In this document: piece by piece, positions 39,280-49,630 of the stretch
How the letters are laid out: every line of letters begins with the position of its first letter
Numbering within the stretch: position 1 is the first letter of the stretch
Assembly: GCA_965153355.1 (NCBI GenBank)
Contig: OZ231126.1
Location: forward strand, 35,898,001-35,962,000
From: Flaccisagitta enflata
Taxonomy: Eukaryota > Chaetognatha > Sagittoidea > Aphragmophora
Direction of reading: 5' to 3'
DNA length: 64,000 bases
Position numbers and translations under genes: made by a program
The notes under the pieces: model-generated
Database searches by the model: none
What the model was told of the DNA's origin: nothing
The model's input: the letters and a program-made list of their open reading frames with translations, nothing else

Positions 39280-40177
39280 GAGCCAAAAATCTGAACAGTA
39301 TCTGGGTCTGAGACAGAGGGGGGTTGAAGATCACCAATTCCATGAGATCGCTATGACCAAAAGATAGTTAACCCCGTAAGTTCGCTAAAACTATAAGTCT
39401 TTACATTCAAACCGACATACAAAACTTCATGCAAATCCTTTCAAATAAAAAATGACAAAGGTATGCACGTCTTTCACTTTTGGGCTAGAAGGGTGGTTGG
39501 GTGGTAGGCTGGTTTGGATAAATAGTGTGCGTATGTTGAGTTCTTCCATTTAGAGACTCCATTCCAAGATTTAACCAATTTGGTCAAAAAATGTCCAATT
39601 TATGTAAGTTTTTCACTTTTAGGCCAGTAAGCTGGTTGGGTGGTAGGTCGGTTTTGCTGGTTGGCATGCTCAATGTAAATAAATCACATACATGTGTTGA
39701 GTCCTTCCATATAGAGACTATACCAAATTTCAACTAAATTGGTTGAAAAATGACAAAGTTATGCAAGTTTTTCACTTTTAGGCCGATGGCTAGTTGGGTG
39801 GTAGGTCGGTTTGGCCGGTTAACATGCTCAAATGCATATAAATCACATACATATGTTGAGTCCTTCCATTTAGAGACTCCATACCAAATTTCAACCAAAT
39901 CGGTTCAAAAATGCCAAAGTTATGCACGTTTTTCACTTTTAGGCCGGTGGGCTGGTTGGGCCGGTTGGGTTGGTTGGATCATAAAAATCGGATAAGATGT
40001 AAAGCGCCTTACCCTAGTACAACTTCCCACCAAATATGAACCAAATCGGTCAAAGTAGAAAAAAGTTATCCATATTTTAAAACCCGTAACAATGACAATG
40101 ACAACGACAACGACAACGACACTCACCCGCCTTGAATTATAGTCCGCGTCGGAATGATTATCCATTGCGGACAAAAA
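39280..40177 (+). mobile_element. Tandem-cored Helentron-like element, copy 3
   Basis: Leader TCTGGGTCTGAGACAGAGGG and CGCTATGACCAAAAGATA, comparable to 33510-33570. About three and a half 160-bp units follow, then AGCGCCTTACCCTAGTACAA, a (GACAAC)n tract at 40090-40120, and GTCCGCGTCGGAATGATTAT ... TGCGGAC then AAAAA. The best-preserved copy. Confidence 0.8.
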
Positions 40178-40658
40178 TTCTCTGAATGTCACACAACCTA
40201 GAATTCTCCATACGAGAACTGCAAATTAACGAGCTGTGGTTAGGAGGGCAGCGGTTATGAGGGCAGCATGTGTAAGGGTAACAATTGTAAGGGCTTCGGT
40301 TATGAGAGCTGCGGTTATATGTGTGCAGTAAAGTTAGTCCACCACTATTGATCACTTATCGTTCAACCTTGAGGATACGACGCATGCAAATCAGTTCGTC
40401 AATCAATTTGTGGTCAGCCTCCATTTGTCAGCCTCCATTCGTCAGCCTCCATTCGTCGATCGATTTACGGTCAGCCTCCGATTGCTTTCGATTTGTCTCC
40501 AACTCACGTCTCCAACCCGTGATTTGAGCTGTTTCAAGACAAAGGGAGAGTTTCCTGTGTCATATTCGGCAAGTTGATATTACCAAGTTGAAATTGTCTT
40601 TGCATTTTTTTGTCCCAAACACTCATTCCTTTCCAACTTGCAAACAGCTTGACGAAGA
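40178..40658. other. Sequence with two short tandem motifs
   Basis: GGGCAGCGGTTATGA-type units at 40230-40320 and CAGCCTCCATTCGT units at 40410-40465. Otherwise unassigned. Confidence 0.55.
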
Positions 40659-40706
40659 TACAGTAGATCTCGTCTAGACTTGAGATAGGGGAGGCAAGCA
40701 TTATGG

Positions 40707-41040
40707 AATAGCATAACAAGAGTTCATGCAAAGTCATAGGAAAGTTCTCTATCAAAGGAATATGACTCAAAATCATGTACACAGATAACCCAAAACAAAA
40801 AATTGGTCCTGGGACCTCTAGAAAATACCGCCGCCACCCCCCTCATATCCCATAGAAAATGTACAGGAAATATTTTTTTGCCTATATTTTATTATGGGAA
40901 AGGGGGCAGGTGGCGGCGCCAATTTATAGGGGTTCCAGGGCTAAATTTTTTTCATGGACCACCTGTAAACATGATTTTGGGCCATATCCCTCTGATAGAG
41001 AACTTTTCTATGACATTGCATTTTTTGTTGTTAAGCTATT
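40707..41040. mobile_element. Palindromic MITE nested in the left arm
   Basis: AATAGCATAACAAGAG and its near-inverse GTTAAGCTATT form the ends. AAAGTTCTCTATCAAAGGAA pairs with TCTGATAGAGAACTTTTC. ATGG occurs on both sides (40703-40706, 41041-41044), a possible 4-bp TSD. Confidence 0.75.
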
Positions 41041-41479
41041 ATGGAAAGATAAAAATTAAAGGAACGATATTTGGATAAAAGATTAATAAGAGGATACTTC
41101 AATCCTTATAATAGCTGGTTGCCATAGATATACATTTCTTCGCTAAAGTATCAATATTTAGAGAGATTTTTTAAGGGAACATTGCCTAATATCAAATTAA
41201 CTATAATTGTCATACAATAAATTCTGTAAGATTGTCGCTCAAATAGCAGTTGCTAGGGAGCATAACAGGGTTGTTACATATGGATACGCTCTACAGCAAC
41301 AACTAAACAAGCAATATATTTACAGAACATACAATAATAAGCTTGCATTAAATTTTATTCTAAGCATTGTTCCTTGAAAAATCTCTCAAAACATTTATAT
41401 TTTAGTGAGAATATATGAAAGTGTGTTTACATAAAAAACAATCATCATGGGCAATAAATCATTCTTTTATTAATTTATA

Positions 41480-42051
41480 CAGTAGATATCATCTAGACTT
41501 GGAAATATGGGGGAATTCATTACAGGAAAACAAATTAACTTAAGAGACTGATATTTGAAATATAAACTAATGAAAGGATGCTCAATTGCTTATGGGTGTT
41601 GTTTGTCATGGAAACACTTTCATGTATTCGCGCTAAAGTATCAATATTTCAAGAAATTTTTTGAAGGAATATTGTTTAAAATAAAATTTGTAATAATTTC
41701 TTACAATATGTTCTCTAAGATTATCGCTCATTTGGCGGTTGCTAGGGAGCATCACAGGGCTGTCACACATAGTTACACTCCCTAGCAACAGCTAAACAAG
41801 CAATATTCTTACAAAACATTTTGTGGGAATGTCATAGCAAAATTTTTTTTAAAAATTGTTCCTTTAAAAAATTTCTCAAAACATTGATATTTTAGCGTGA
41901 ATACATCAAAAATGTATGTCCATAGCAACCAATACCCATGGGCAATAAAGCATCTTTTTATTAGTCTATATTCCAAGTATAAGTTTCTTAGGTATATTTG
42001 TCTTCCTGTAATGAAATCCCCTGTATTTCTAAGTCTAGACGAAATCTACTG
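41480..42051. mobile_element. TA-flanked MITE nested in the right arm
   Basis: CAGTAGATATCATCTAGACT and AGTCTAGACGAAATCTACTG ends with TA at 41478-41479 and 42052-42053. It is a sister of the element it inserted into; the host arm continues across the junction (TTAATTTATA / TTTCAAATATCAG). Confidence 0.85.
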
Positions 42052-42138
42052 TATTTCAAATATCAGTCTTTTAGCAGTATTTCTCTTCTCATACTTGCCC
42101 CCGTCATCTCAAGTCTAGACAAGATCTACCGTATTCAA

Positions 42139-42773
42139 TAGCTTGTACCTAAATGACTAAAAGCAATAAAATCAGAATTCTACAAGTAGTTCTTGTTGTG
42201 GGGCTGTCTTGGGCTTCTAATGGCATCAACTTTGGTCTGAAAAATTTGCATCTTGCTGTCCGCGCCTTACCTTGAATTTTCCTTTAGAAACCAAAAATTT
42301 CAAAGTAAATCTCTGTTTTGACTGCAGATTTGAAATCTGCAGCAGAAAATACTGTTAATTGAAAGTGCTTTCCTTTTTTCAATATTCCTTCGGGATCATA
42401 GTCAAAATTCATCTTAAAGATATAAAAAAAGGTAAGTTTGGCGATTTCACATATAAATAAAAGAGAAAGGTAAGTTTTGCAAACTTTGACACTTATTTTG
42501 AGCACCTTCTAGTTGGAATATTGAAAAAAGGAAAGCACTTTCAATTAACAGTTTTTTCTGTAGATTTCAAATCTGCAATCAAAACAGAGATTTAAGGACT
42601 TTGAAATTTTTGGTTTCCCATAAGCTGAAGGAAAATTCAAGGTAAGGCGCGGACAGCAAGATGCAATTTTTTCAGACCAAAAGTGATGTCATTGGAAGCC
42701 CAAGACAGCCCCACAATAAGAACTACTTGTGGTGTTCTGATTTTATTGTTTATTGTCATTTCGGTACAAGCTA
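42139..42773. mobile_element. Palindromic MITE with 8-bp TSD
   Basis: Ends TAGCTTGTACC and GGTACAAGCTA, flanked by GTATTCAA exactly at 42131-42138 and 42774-42781. Arms are long and similar (CTTGTTGTGGGGCTGTCTTG; CTTGCTGTCCGCGCCTTACC). The 8-bp TSD suggests hAT-type mobilisation, although the ends are not CAGGG. It begins 7 bp after the previous element. Confidence 0.85.
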
Positions 42774-42914
42774 GTATTCAAACTGAACAAATACATCTAT
42801 GAAGACAATGCAATATTTGAAGCCACGAAATGAAAAATTCATGCTACATGCCCACATCATATACTGAATTACTTCAAATGTCTAAGTTAGAGCTAATACA
42901 ATATTCATAATACA

Positions 42915-43060
42915 CAAAAAACAAGGTCGGACATTGGTAGCGGATGGGTGGGTAGGGGCGGAGATGTGCATTTAAACACTTTCCAACTCAATCATCACAG
43001 ACCAGCTACCTAAAGGACCAACAGACGGACAAAGCTTCTCATAGAGTGCGCGACTAAGAA
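42915..43060 (+). mobile_element. HEL element, short
   Basis: AAAACAAGGTCGGACATTGG, AGCGGATGGGTGGGTAGGGG, ACCAACAGACGGACAAAGCT and TCATAGAGTGCGCGACTAAG. It ends 35 bp before the next ORF opens. Confidence 0.7.
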
Positions 43061-43095
43061 TGAGAATTTAAGAGAATTTATGATAATTTAGATGA

Positions 43096-43821
43096 AAATC
43101 TTACACTACTTCTGCTAAAAAATGGTCTACCCAAAGGCTATCGATTATTGAGGCCCAGAAAGCAAAACGTGTTGCTGATGGCAAAAAAATCAACAGCATC
43201 TGCTCTAGGTTTACTAATGAGTATGGACCGCCGTGGAAAAAGATGGAAATTGCCAAGAAACTCCGCGCCATTCCAGAAAAGAAAAAAATTGATGCTGTTC
43301 ATCTTATGATAGAATATTTAGCAAAAGTTTGCCGAGCAGAGTTGCCCAACAAGGACTGCACAAAAAAATCCAAGGGAAAGCGTACATACAACTTGGAGGA
43401 AAAAATTGTCCACTTACATCAAATATTTGACCACAATCCTCACTTGAACACGAATGATGCCCCAGCGCCGATGGAGATGGACGAAAATCCTCCGGCACGA
43501 GTCCCGCCACGTTCAATTGCTGATAATGCAACATCAATTATTCGTAATATTAAAAAAAAAACCGAGATTGGATTACAGAAGATAGCAGTTCGTCGCTCAA
43601 AGAAACGGTTAGATGCTGTCACTGAAAACCCCGATTCTCTTACTGGTGCCGCGTTCAAACGAAAGATGGTCTCCAGTCCAGAGGCAGTTTGGAAGAAAGG
43701 CACGGTCATGAAACCTGTAAAATCCAAGAAGACGGTTTTATTCAGAGTGAAAATTGGTAACCAAACTACGGAAATAAACCTGCTTAGAGAACTCAAAACA
43801 GGTCACATCATTCTCATGTGA
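43096..43821 (+). CDS. Unrecognised basic ORF, possible exon
   Basis: Open for 241 codons to TGA at 43819-43821; the first in-frame ATG is 43243 (192 codons). Upstream of that ATG the frame still looks coding (WSTQRLSIIEAQKAKRVADG), so the true start is probably earlier or in another exon. The product is strongly basic, with a possible helix-turn-helix-like N-terminal part (to about residue 90 of the open frame), a Pro-rich linker (ENPPARVPPRS) and a Lys/Arg-rich C-terminal half ending KTGHIILM. The upstream side is blocked by a HEL insertion, and a family M MITE starts 7 bp after the stop. I cannot name a family: either a host exon or a relic of an autonomous element. Confidence 0.45.
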   Translation, partial: KSYTTSAKKWSTQRLSIIEAQKAKRVADGKKINSICSRFTNEYGPPWKKMEIAKKLRAIPEKKKIDAVHLMIEYLAKVCRAELPNKDCTKKSKGKRTYNLEEKIVHLHQIFDHNPHLNTNDAPAPMEMDENPPARVPPRSIADNATSIIRNIKKKTEIGLQKIAVRRSKKRLDAVTENPDSLTGAAFKRKMVSSPEAVWKKGTVMKPVKSKKTVLFRVKIGNQTTEINLLRELKTGHIILM

Positions 43822-43828
43822 TTGAGTA

Positions 43829-44319
43829 CACCTTTTTTTTATAAGAACATCGTTTTTTGAGCAAGCCTTCAATGTTCCTAAATTTTAACACTTTCAAGGT
43901 TTGAATGTTCTTAAATTGTTCTTAATTAAAACGCACTCCTTAACCTTCAATTAAAAACGTTCTTAAGTAGTTTTAAGTTTGTTGTTAAAGAGAAAATGAA
44001 GAAAAATGTTAATAGAACAACAAAGTAGCAGATTTAAACGTTTTGAATAAATTAAGATCAATGAAAATAAAAAAATATTTGCTATATAAAGAAAGAAATG
44101 ATTGGCTGAACAGAAAAGATATAGAGTCTATCATTTACAAAGAACAATTGATTAAAAAAAAGCCCAGAAACAAAATGTTCTTAGATTTTGAACATTTTAA
44201 GCCTAGTGTTTTTAAATTTTCAAAGGAATGAAGCCTTCCAATGTTCTTAGCATGTTCTTATATTTTTGACAATTTGAAGCCTAACGTTCTTATAAACTTG
44301 GTTCTTATAAAAAAAAGTG
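43829..44319. mobile_element. TA-flanked MITE, family M copy 3
   Basis: CACCTTTTTTTTATAAGAAC on the left and GTTCTTATAAAAAAAAGTG on the right, with TA at 43827-43828 and 44320-44321. 491 bp; the interior repeats AATGTTCTTA-type motifs. Confidence 0.85.
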
Positions 44320-44321
44320 TA

Positions 44322-44753
44322 TCTAGCTGCGGACTTAACTGTTATGCTTAAGGTAAAATGTTATGCTTAAGTTAAAAAGTGTAAACTCGAATTTTGCCCC
44401 TTCCCCCCCCCCCCCATCTGCTATCATGTTTAGAGGTGCTCTGAGGGATGATATGTCCAATCGTCAAGTCCAGTCCTTCAGTCTTTTTTTACTCTTTTCA
44501 GTTTAATGTATTTGATAAATTCAATCTGCTCTCTGTTACCCAGCGTTACTGTCTTTTTCACAAAAGATTTGATAGCTTTCTCTGCTGTGACCACACGGCA
44601 AAATACAATAATCATTCATAAAAGCGCTCACAATCTTTCAGTAGGACTTGGTAGGTACTAGGTTGGTAGGACTGTTAGTATTTTACGCGTCATTTCAAAA
44701 GAGGCCCAAATTCTAGCCTTGAAATTCCAATTCTTAAAGTAATTCAGGTCTTG
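44322..44753. other. Non-coding sequence, nothing recognised
   Basis: Contains a C-homopolymer near 44403-44414. No feature supported. Confidence 0.5.
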
Positions 44754-44830
44754 ATAAGGCCGGATACAAGAAAAGACAGCCAAAGACGGTTGGGCAGGGG
44801 CAGTAATGTAAAAACCGTTAAACAGACGAC
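44754..44830 (+). mobile_element. HEL fragment
   Basis: AAGGCCGGATACAAGAAAAG, GGTTGGGCAGGGGCAGTAAT and AAAACCGTTAAACAGACGAC. Its 3' end is missing. Confidence 0.6.
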
Positions 44831-44853
44831 TGCAGAAAATATGCACACAACAT

Positions 44854-45370
44854 TTGGGTGCTTCACATAGCAAAAGTTTTTTATTTCTTCTTGCCCTCTT
44901 TACCTAATGTGGAGTGGCTAATTTTAGGACCCTTACCATTTTTCTTTTATCAAAAATCGTTCATCTTCCGTTTTCTAGAAAATTGTTTTCTGAGGGCCTA
45001 ATTTGCATAATGCAGTGGGATAAAACAATATGCTGATATTGTTTGAATTAGCTTTTGCAAATTTCTTTTTTTTTAAAGAATTACACTTCTGCCCTTTCAT
45101 AAGCTTTTTCATAGCCTATGTTCTAAGATTTTAGTTTATTTTTACAAGCATCATGATTTTTTAAAACAAATAATTGTTCTTTTTGTAACAAAACCACACA
45201 GGATTTTGCTGAATTCGGGGAAATCTGTGGAAACTTTAAGGCCAAAACAAAAACAGAAGATGAAGGAATTTTGAAAAAAGAAAAATGGTCATCTTCATGA
45301 TTTTTCTACCTCCACATTACATAAATAGGGTGAAGGGATACTCCCAACTTTTGCTATGCGAAGCACGCAA
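44854..45370. mobile_element. MITE with 9-bp TSD, Mutator-like, copy 1
   Basis: Left end TTGGGTGCTTCACATAGCAA; reverse complement of the right end TTGCGTGCTTCGCATAGCAA. ACACAACAT flanks both sides exactly (44845-44853, 45371-45379). Nine-bp TSDs are characteristic of Mutator-like (MULE) transposition; the assignment is inference. 517 bp, no coding. Confidence 0.85.
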
Positions 45371-45379
45371 ACACAACAT

Positions 45380-46184
45380 AGGTCACAGTGCAAATGAAGG
45401 CAAAATTAGACAACCATAAACATTCATGACCTACTGAGCTGAACCTCAAAGATTGTAACAAATCAAAGCAGGCTTTGTTTTTTTACTTACATTATCCTCA
45501 TACAAAATGCTTAAAAGTAAAAAACTAAGAAACTTGATATTGCATTGATGAAAAACAGAATTCCTTGAAAATACAGTTGCAAGAATTTATAAAAGCAGTC
45601 AGGAGAAATTCTAAGATTGTCTTCAGCTTCAAATTTTGGCATTTTTAAAAACAAAGCCCTATTTTCTTGTGTGTTAAGAACAAGGCTATGTTTATGGAAA
45701 TGCAAATCTATCAAATTGAAGGCTGGCTTAGAATTTCACCTAAGACAACTCATATTTCAAAATCAAATTTTCTTTATTAATCCACAATTTTTACATCATT
45801 TATCTTTATTCTTTTACATTTAAGTGAGATATAAATTATCTCTCAAGCAAAAATATCATTAACAGAAATAAATAAACCTATTTTTAGTTTTAAAAATCAT
45901 CATTCTAGGAAATTAAGAATTATCAAATAAATGTGTTGACTCATTAAATTTTGTCCAAATTCTATTTGTGACATAAATTGCGTAGGACTAGTCAAGTCAT
46001 GGCATAAAAAGGGTTGTGTGTCTCTTACTAAGAATAACATATCCACAATCAATGCAATAATGACAAAGAGTTACAGTTCAAAACTTTTGTTAAATCGACA
46101 TTCTACCTTGACAATGACATCAAGTGGTTGGGTGTGTCAATACGAAGAAGTCAGTAAAAGTATTTTTGATCAATTCATTGATAT
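45380..46184. other. AT-rich sequence, no supported gene
   Basis: Short open frames on both strands near 45511-45823 overlap each other and lack splice signals or recognisable residues. Confidence 0.5.
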
Positions 46185-46390
46185 AAAAAAAACAAGGCAA
46201 GATACACGGCTATTTCAGTGATGTGCGGGTGAGCAGGAGCAGTGCTCGAGGACATCACTAGAACATTTGGGCAGGAGCAGTAGGCTCAAAAAGCTCAAAA
46301 ACTCAAAAACGCCAAAAAAAGAAAAAAAAAAAACAGACCAACAAACTGACCGACATAGTGAGGTGTAAAGTCGCGTAGCACGCAAAAAAA
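46185..46390 (+). mobile_element. HEL element
   Basis: AAAACAAGGCAAGATACACG, TTTGGGCAGGAGCAGTAGGC, a GACC/GACA tract, and AAAGTCGCGTAGCACGCAAA. The last stem bases are lost. Confidence 0.75.
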
Positions 46391-46424
46391 TACATAAACT
46401 TTTTATTTTCTTTTAATTTCAGAA

Positions 46425-46543
46425 AGCTCAAAAACGCCAAAAAAATAAAAAGGGGACCAACCAAGCAACCGACCGACCAACTGGCCAACCAACCGACGGA
46501 CCAACATAGCAGGGTGTAGAGTCGCGTAGCACGCGACTACAAA
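46425..46543 (+). mobile_element. HEL 3' fragment
   Basis: AGCTCAAAAACGCCAAAAAA, a (GACC)n tract, and GAGTCGCGTAGCACGCGACT. It lies 35 bp after the previous copy, so it may be a partial tandem duplicate. Confidence 0.7.
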
Positions 46544-46583
46544 AGTCAAACTTTACATTTTAAAATTCTGATTTTGCCATGTT

Positions 46584-46829
46584 TTTTTAGTTGCGGACAA
46601 GCAACTCTATTAGAGGCTTTGTCCATCCATCCGTCTGTTGGTCCGTCGGTCCGTCTGTTGGTCTGTCGGTCCGTCTGTCCAAGGTCATCGAGTTGAAATG
46701 TTAGAAAACGAGCATTTTTGATACTTTTTGTGTATGTTTGGATGTTTGGGGTAGGTTTGGGTGTGGATGGGGGTTGGATGCCCCTGCCCACCCGTCCGCA
46801 ATGATATTGTGACCCCGCGTCACTTGTTT
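46584..46829 (-). mobile_element. HEL element, GTTGCGG subtype
   Basis: Plus strand: TTTTTTAGTTGCGGACAAGC, a (GTCN)n tract of about 70 bp, GAGTTGAAATGTTAGAAAAC, GGTTGGATGCCCCTGCCCAC, GACCCCGCGTCACTTGTTT. Confidence 0.85.
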
Positions 46830-47011
46830 ATTCAATTTTCAATCACATCATTTTGTATATTATCGCTGATAAGAATTCATTAAAAATCCTTTTTATTTTC
46901 TACTTCATAAAAAAAAAATAAAGAAAACACACAAAAAAAAACTAGAAAAATATAAGATTGGGGTATCTGCTAGGACACCAAAAAAGTATATAATGAAAAA
47001 TATAAAGTAAT

Positions 47012-47215
47012 AAAACAAGGCCAATATACAGCTACCGAAGTCGCGTGCGGGTGGGCAGAGGCCATATTTGAGGTCACCAGACCATTTTGGCAGGAGCAGG
47101 GAAGTCGAAGTAATAAAATCATAAAAAAAAGTAAAGTGTGACCGACCGACCAACTGACCAACCGACCAACCGACGGACAAAACGGGTTGTAGAGTCGCAT
47201 GCAAGCGACTAAAAA
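47012..47215 (+). mobile_element. HEL element
   Basis: AAAACAAGGCCAATATACAG, AAGTCGCGTGCGGGTGGGCA, TTTTGGCAGGAGCAGGGAAG, AAAAGTAAAGTGTGACCGAC, a (GACC)n tract, and AGTCGCATGCAAGCGACT then AAAAA. Confidence 0.85.
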
Positions 47216-47315
47216 CATTTAATATTTCATATGGTTTAATATTTAATAGTCCCATCAAAAAACCATTTGCATATTGACACACCCAAATTGTTATCAGCAT
47301 CTTATCTATCCCACA

Positions 47316-47999
47316 TTTTAGTGCTTCACAAAGCAAAAGTTTGGAGTATACCTTCACCCTATTTAAATAATATAGAGGAATGAAAATCATGAAAATGACT
47401 GTTTTTCCTTTTTTTTAAATTCCTTCATCTTCCATTTCTATTTTAGCCTTAAAATTGCCACAGAAATTCCAGAAATCCGCAAAATCCCAATTAGTTTTAA
47501 AAGGACAAATCTTGGTAATATTGAAAATTGAGTAAAATGTTAGAATGTAAACTGTAAAAGAGCTCACTTAAAAAGCAGATTACCAACTCTATAAAAAGAA
47601 AGAATTAATAATGGCTAATTCAAAGATTATCAGCTTATTATTTCATCCCACAACTTAGTCTTCAAAATGAAATTGCTAAAAAGCAGAAAATGAATGATTT
47701 TTAATAAAAGAACAAGGCCAACATCTAGAAGTCGCGTGCGAGACTTACATTTAAAATGACTTAGAATGATGTAGAATGACTTAGTATACTCTTATATGAC
47801 CTAAAATGACCTGAAGAAAAAAAATTGACTAAAAAAGTAAAGTGTGACCGACCGACCAACCGACCAACCGACCGACAAACAAAGCGAGGTGTAGTCGCGT
47901 GCACACGACTAAAAATTGTAAAGCTCTTAAAATTGACCATCCCCTATTAATTAAAGAGGGTGAAAAGAAATAACCAACTTTTGCCATGTGAAGCACCCA
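47316..47999. mobile_element. MITE with 9-bp TSD, Mutator-like, copy 2
   Basis: Left TTTTAGTGCTTCACAAAGCA; reverse complement of right TGGGTGCTTCACATGGCAAA. TATCCCACA flanks both sides exactly (47307-47315, 48000-48008). A HEL copy is inserted at 47706-47915; without it the element is about 474 bp. Confidence 0.85.
47706..47915 (+). mobile_element. HEL element nested in the Mutator-like MITE
   Basis: AACAAGGCCAACATCTAGAA, GTCGCGTGCGAGACTTACAT, AATGACTTAG units, AAAGTAAAGTGTGACCGACC, a GACC tract, and AGTCGCGTGCACACGACT then AAAAA. Nearly the same as 27535-27736. Confidence 0.85.
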
Positions 48000-48008
48000 T
48001 ATCCCACA

Positions 48009-48774
48009 CTCAGCTTCTGAAGAATCCAACCCACAGCCTTTCAATATTGTCCTCTCCCCCCTTTAGCCCCCTTAAGCTCAACCTTCACTTCCTTATACTC
48101 TCATCCCCACCTCCCCCTCAGCCTCTCTTCCATCTCACAATTCACAAATGCTCAAACACATTCCTCCCTCCGCATCACACCTTCTTTGCTCTACCCCACA
48201 CATTCCTCCATTTCCTTCTTACCCATATCCCTCATCCTCTCACCCATATCCCTCATCCTCTCACCCTTACCCCTTTAACTTTTTGCTGGACAGCCCCCCT
48301 TCAGCTTCTCACCCAGCCCCCTTGCGCTTCTTATCTTAGCTTACCCAGCCCCTTCCCTCGAAAGCTTCTCACCCCCTTCATCCTTTCACCATACCTAAAT
48401 TAGGCCTTTCCCCCCCCCCTCCCCCAGCCTCTCTCGACGTACAATTTTCTCTACCCACCTTGATCACTTACCTTTACTTTCAAAAGATGTTACTTCTCAC
48501 GCAAAAGTCAACAAACAGCGACGGCGTGGTCCTTTTCCAACTGTGACAGAGGTTGAGCCAAGCAGCTAGACTGAGCAGATTAAATCGTCTGGCAGATAAT
48601 CACGGAACTGTTGGATGGTAGTGCGCGACCAACTTGAAAATGCGCTTAAATTAGCAAGTTTTTGTTAACAACATTTTTACATAAGCTGGCTTAGGTGTAG
48701 GAGCCAGCCGGACATGCGTAAGCACATATCTTAGGATTTTTTCATGCGATACTGCCCCAACATAGAAGTCAGTA
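48009..48774. other. C-rich sequence with short tandem CCTCATCCTCTCACCC
   Basis: 48030-48430 is pyrimidine-rich with a small CCCATATCCCTCATCCTCTCA repeat (about 48220-48270). The open frames are Pro/Ser-rich by-products. No gene is called. Confidence 0.5.
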
Positions 48775-49215
48775 GCTAACTCGGACCCTACACCCTTAAA
48801 CCTTACCCCACACCTACCCCTAAACCCACACCTACCCCTAAACCTATCCTTAACCCTAAACTCAACGGCCAACCCTACACTTAAAACCCAACCCTACACT
48901 TAAAACCCAACCCTACCTATTAACCCAACCCTACCTATTAACCCAACCATCCATAAATCTACCCCTACCCCTAAACTCAATCCTACCCCTAAACTCAACC
49001 CTACCCCTAAACTCAACCCTACCCCTAAACTTAACCCTACCCCTAAACTCAACCCTACCCCTAAACTCAACCCTACCCCTTAACTCAACCCTACCCCTTA
49101 ACTCAACCCTACCCCTTAACTCAACCCCACCCCTAAACTCAACCCTACCCCTAAACTCAACCCTACCCCTCAACCCGACCCTAGCCCGAAACCCAACCCT
49201 ACCTTTAGATACGAC
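48775..49215 (-). repeat. C-rich minisatellite, CCCTACCCCTAAACTCAA type
   Basis: About 24 units of about 18 bp. On the minus strand the unit reads TTGAGTTTAGGGGTAGGG, nearly the same as the 23.5-kb array. A multiple-of-three unit explains the long Arg/Gly-rich minus-strand frame, which is not a gene. Confidence 0.95.
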
Positions 49216-49540
49216 CCTATGTTCTAACTGTACCCCCACCCAATGTTCTACCTCATTGAAACCAGCGATAAAAGTAAGGTTGGACAACTGCAATGTAAGT
49301 CCACGAGGCACGACCAGCCGTCTCCTACACGTTGACCCGTTTGGTCAATCGTCCAGAGTCTCCAAAAGTCAGCGGAGCGTAGCGAGTGACACGCTTTCAG
49401 AAGATGCAACTTTTTTTTCCTTTTTTTTTCCTGTAAATTATTTACCCCCCTACGAAAACTTCCGAGAATAATAATCAGCTGGCTGATTAATGATTCGCTC
49501 AATGTAGGTTGATCTCGATTCCCATTGGTCATCGGTGGCA

Positions 49541-49541
<1 letters not shown>

Positions 49542-49607
<66 letters not shown>

Positions 49608-49630
49608 GCACACACACACACACACACACA
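49542..49630. repeat. Compound (GA)n(CA)n microsatellite
   Basis: AG run to 49606 followed by a short CA run. Confidence 0.95.

Larger units (their letters stand above)
40661..42131. mobile_element. TA-flanked MITE, outer element of a nest
   Basis: Left end CAGTAGATCTCGTCTAGACT and right end AGTCTAGACAAGATCTACCG are inverted, with TA at 40659-40660 and 42132-42133. The core carries GTTGCTAGGGAGCAT and partner. Two other elements sit inside it (40707-41040 and 41480-42051). Removing them leaves about 565 bp whose arms align. Confidence 0.85.

Noticed and set aside
43092-43120. ATG at 43092 directly after TTTAG as a start or acceptor for the basic ORF
   Set aside because: That ATG is in a different frame and stops after a few codons.
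45511-45823. Overlapping 67-68 codon frames on both strands
   Set aside because: AT-rich sequence with no splice sites, motifs or codon pattern.
48931-49311. Arg/Gly-repeat protein on the minus strand
   Set aside because: Product of an about 18-bp minisatellite; the unit length alone keeps the frame open.
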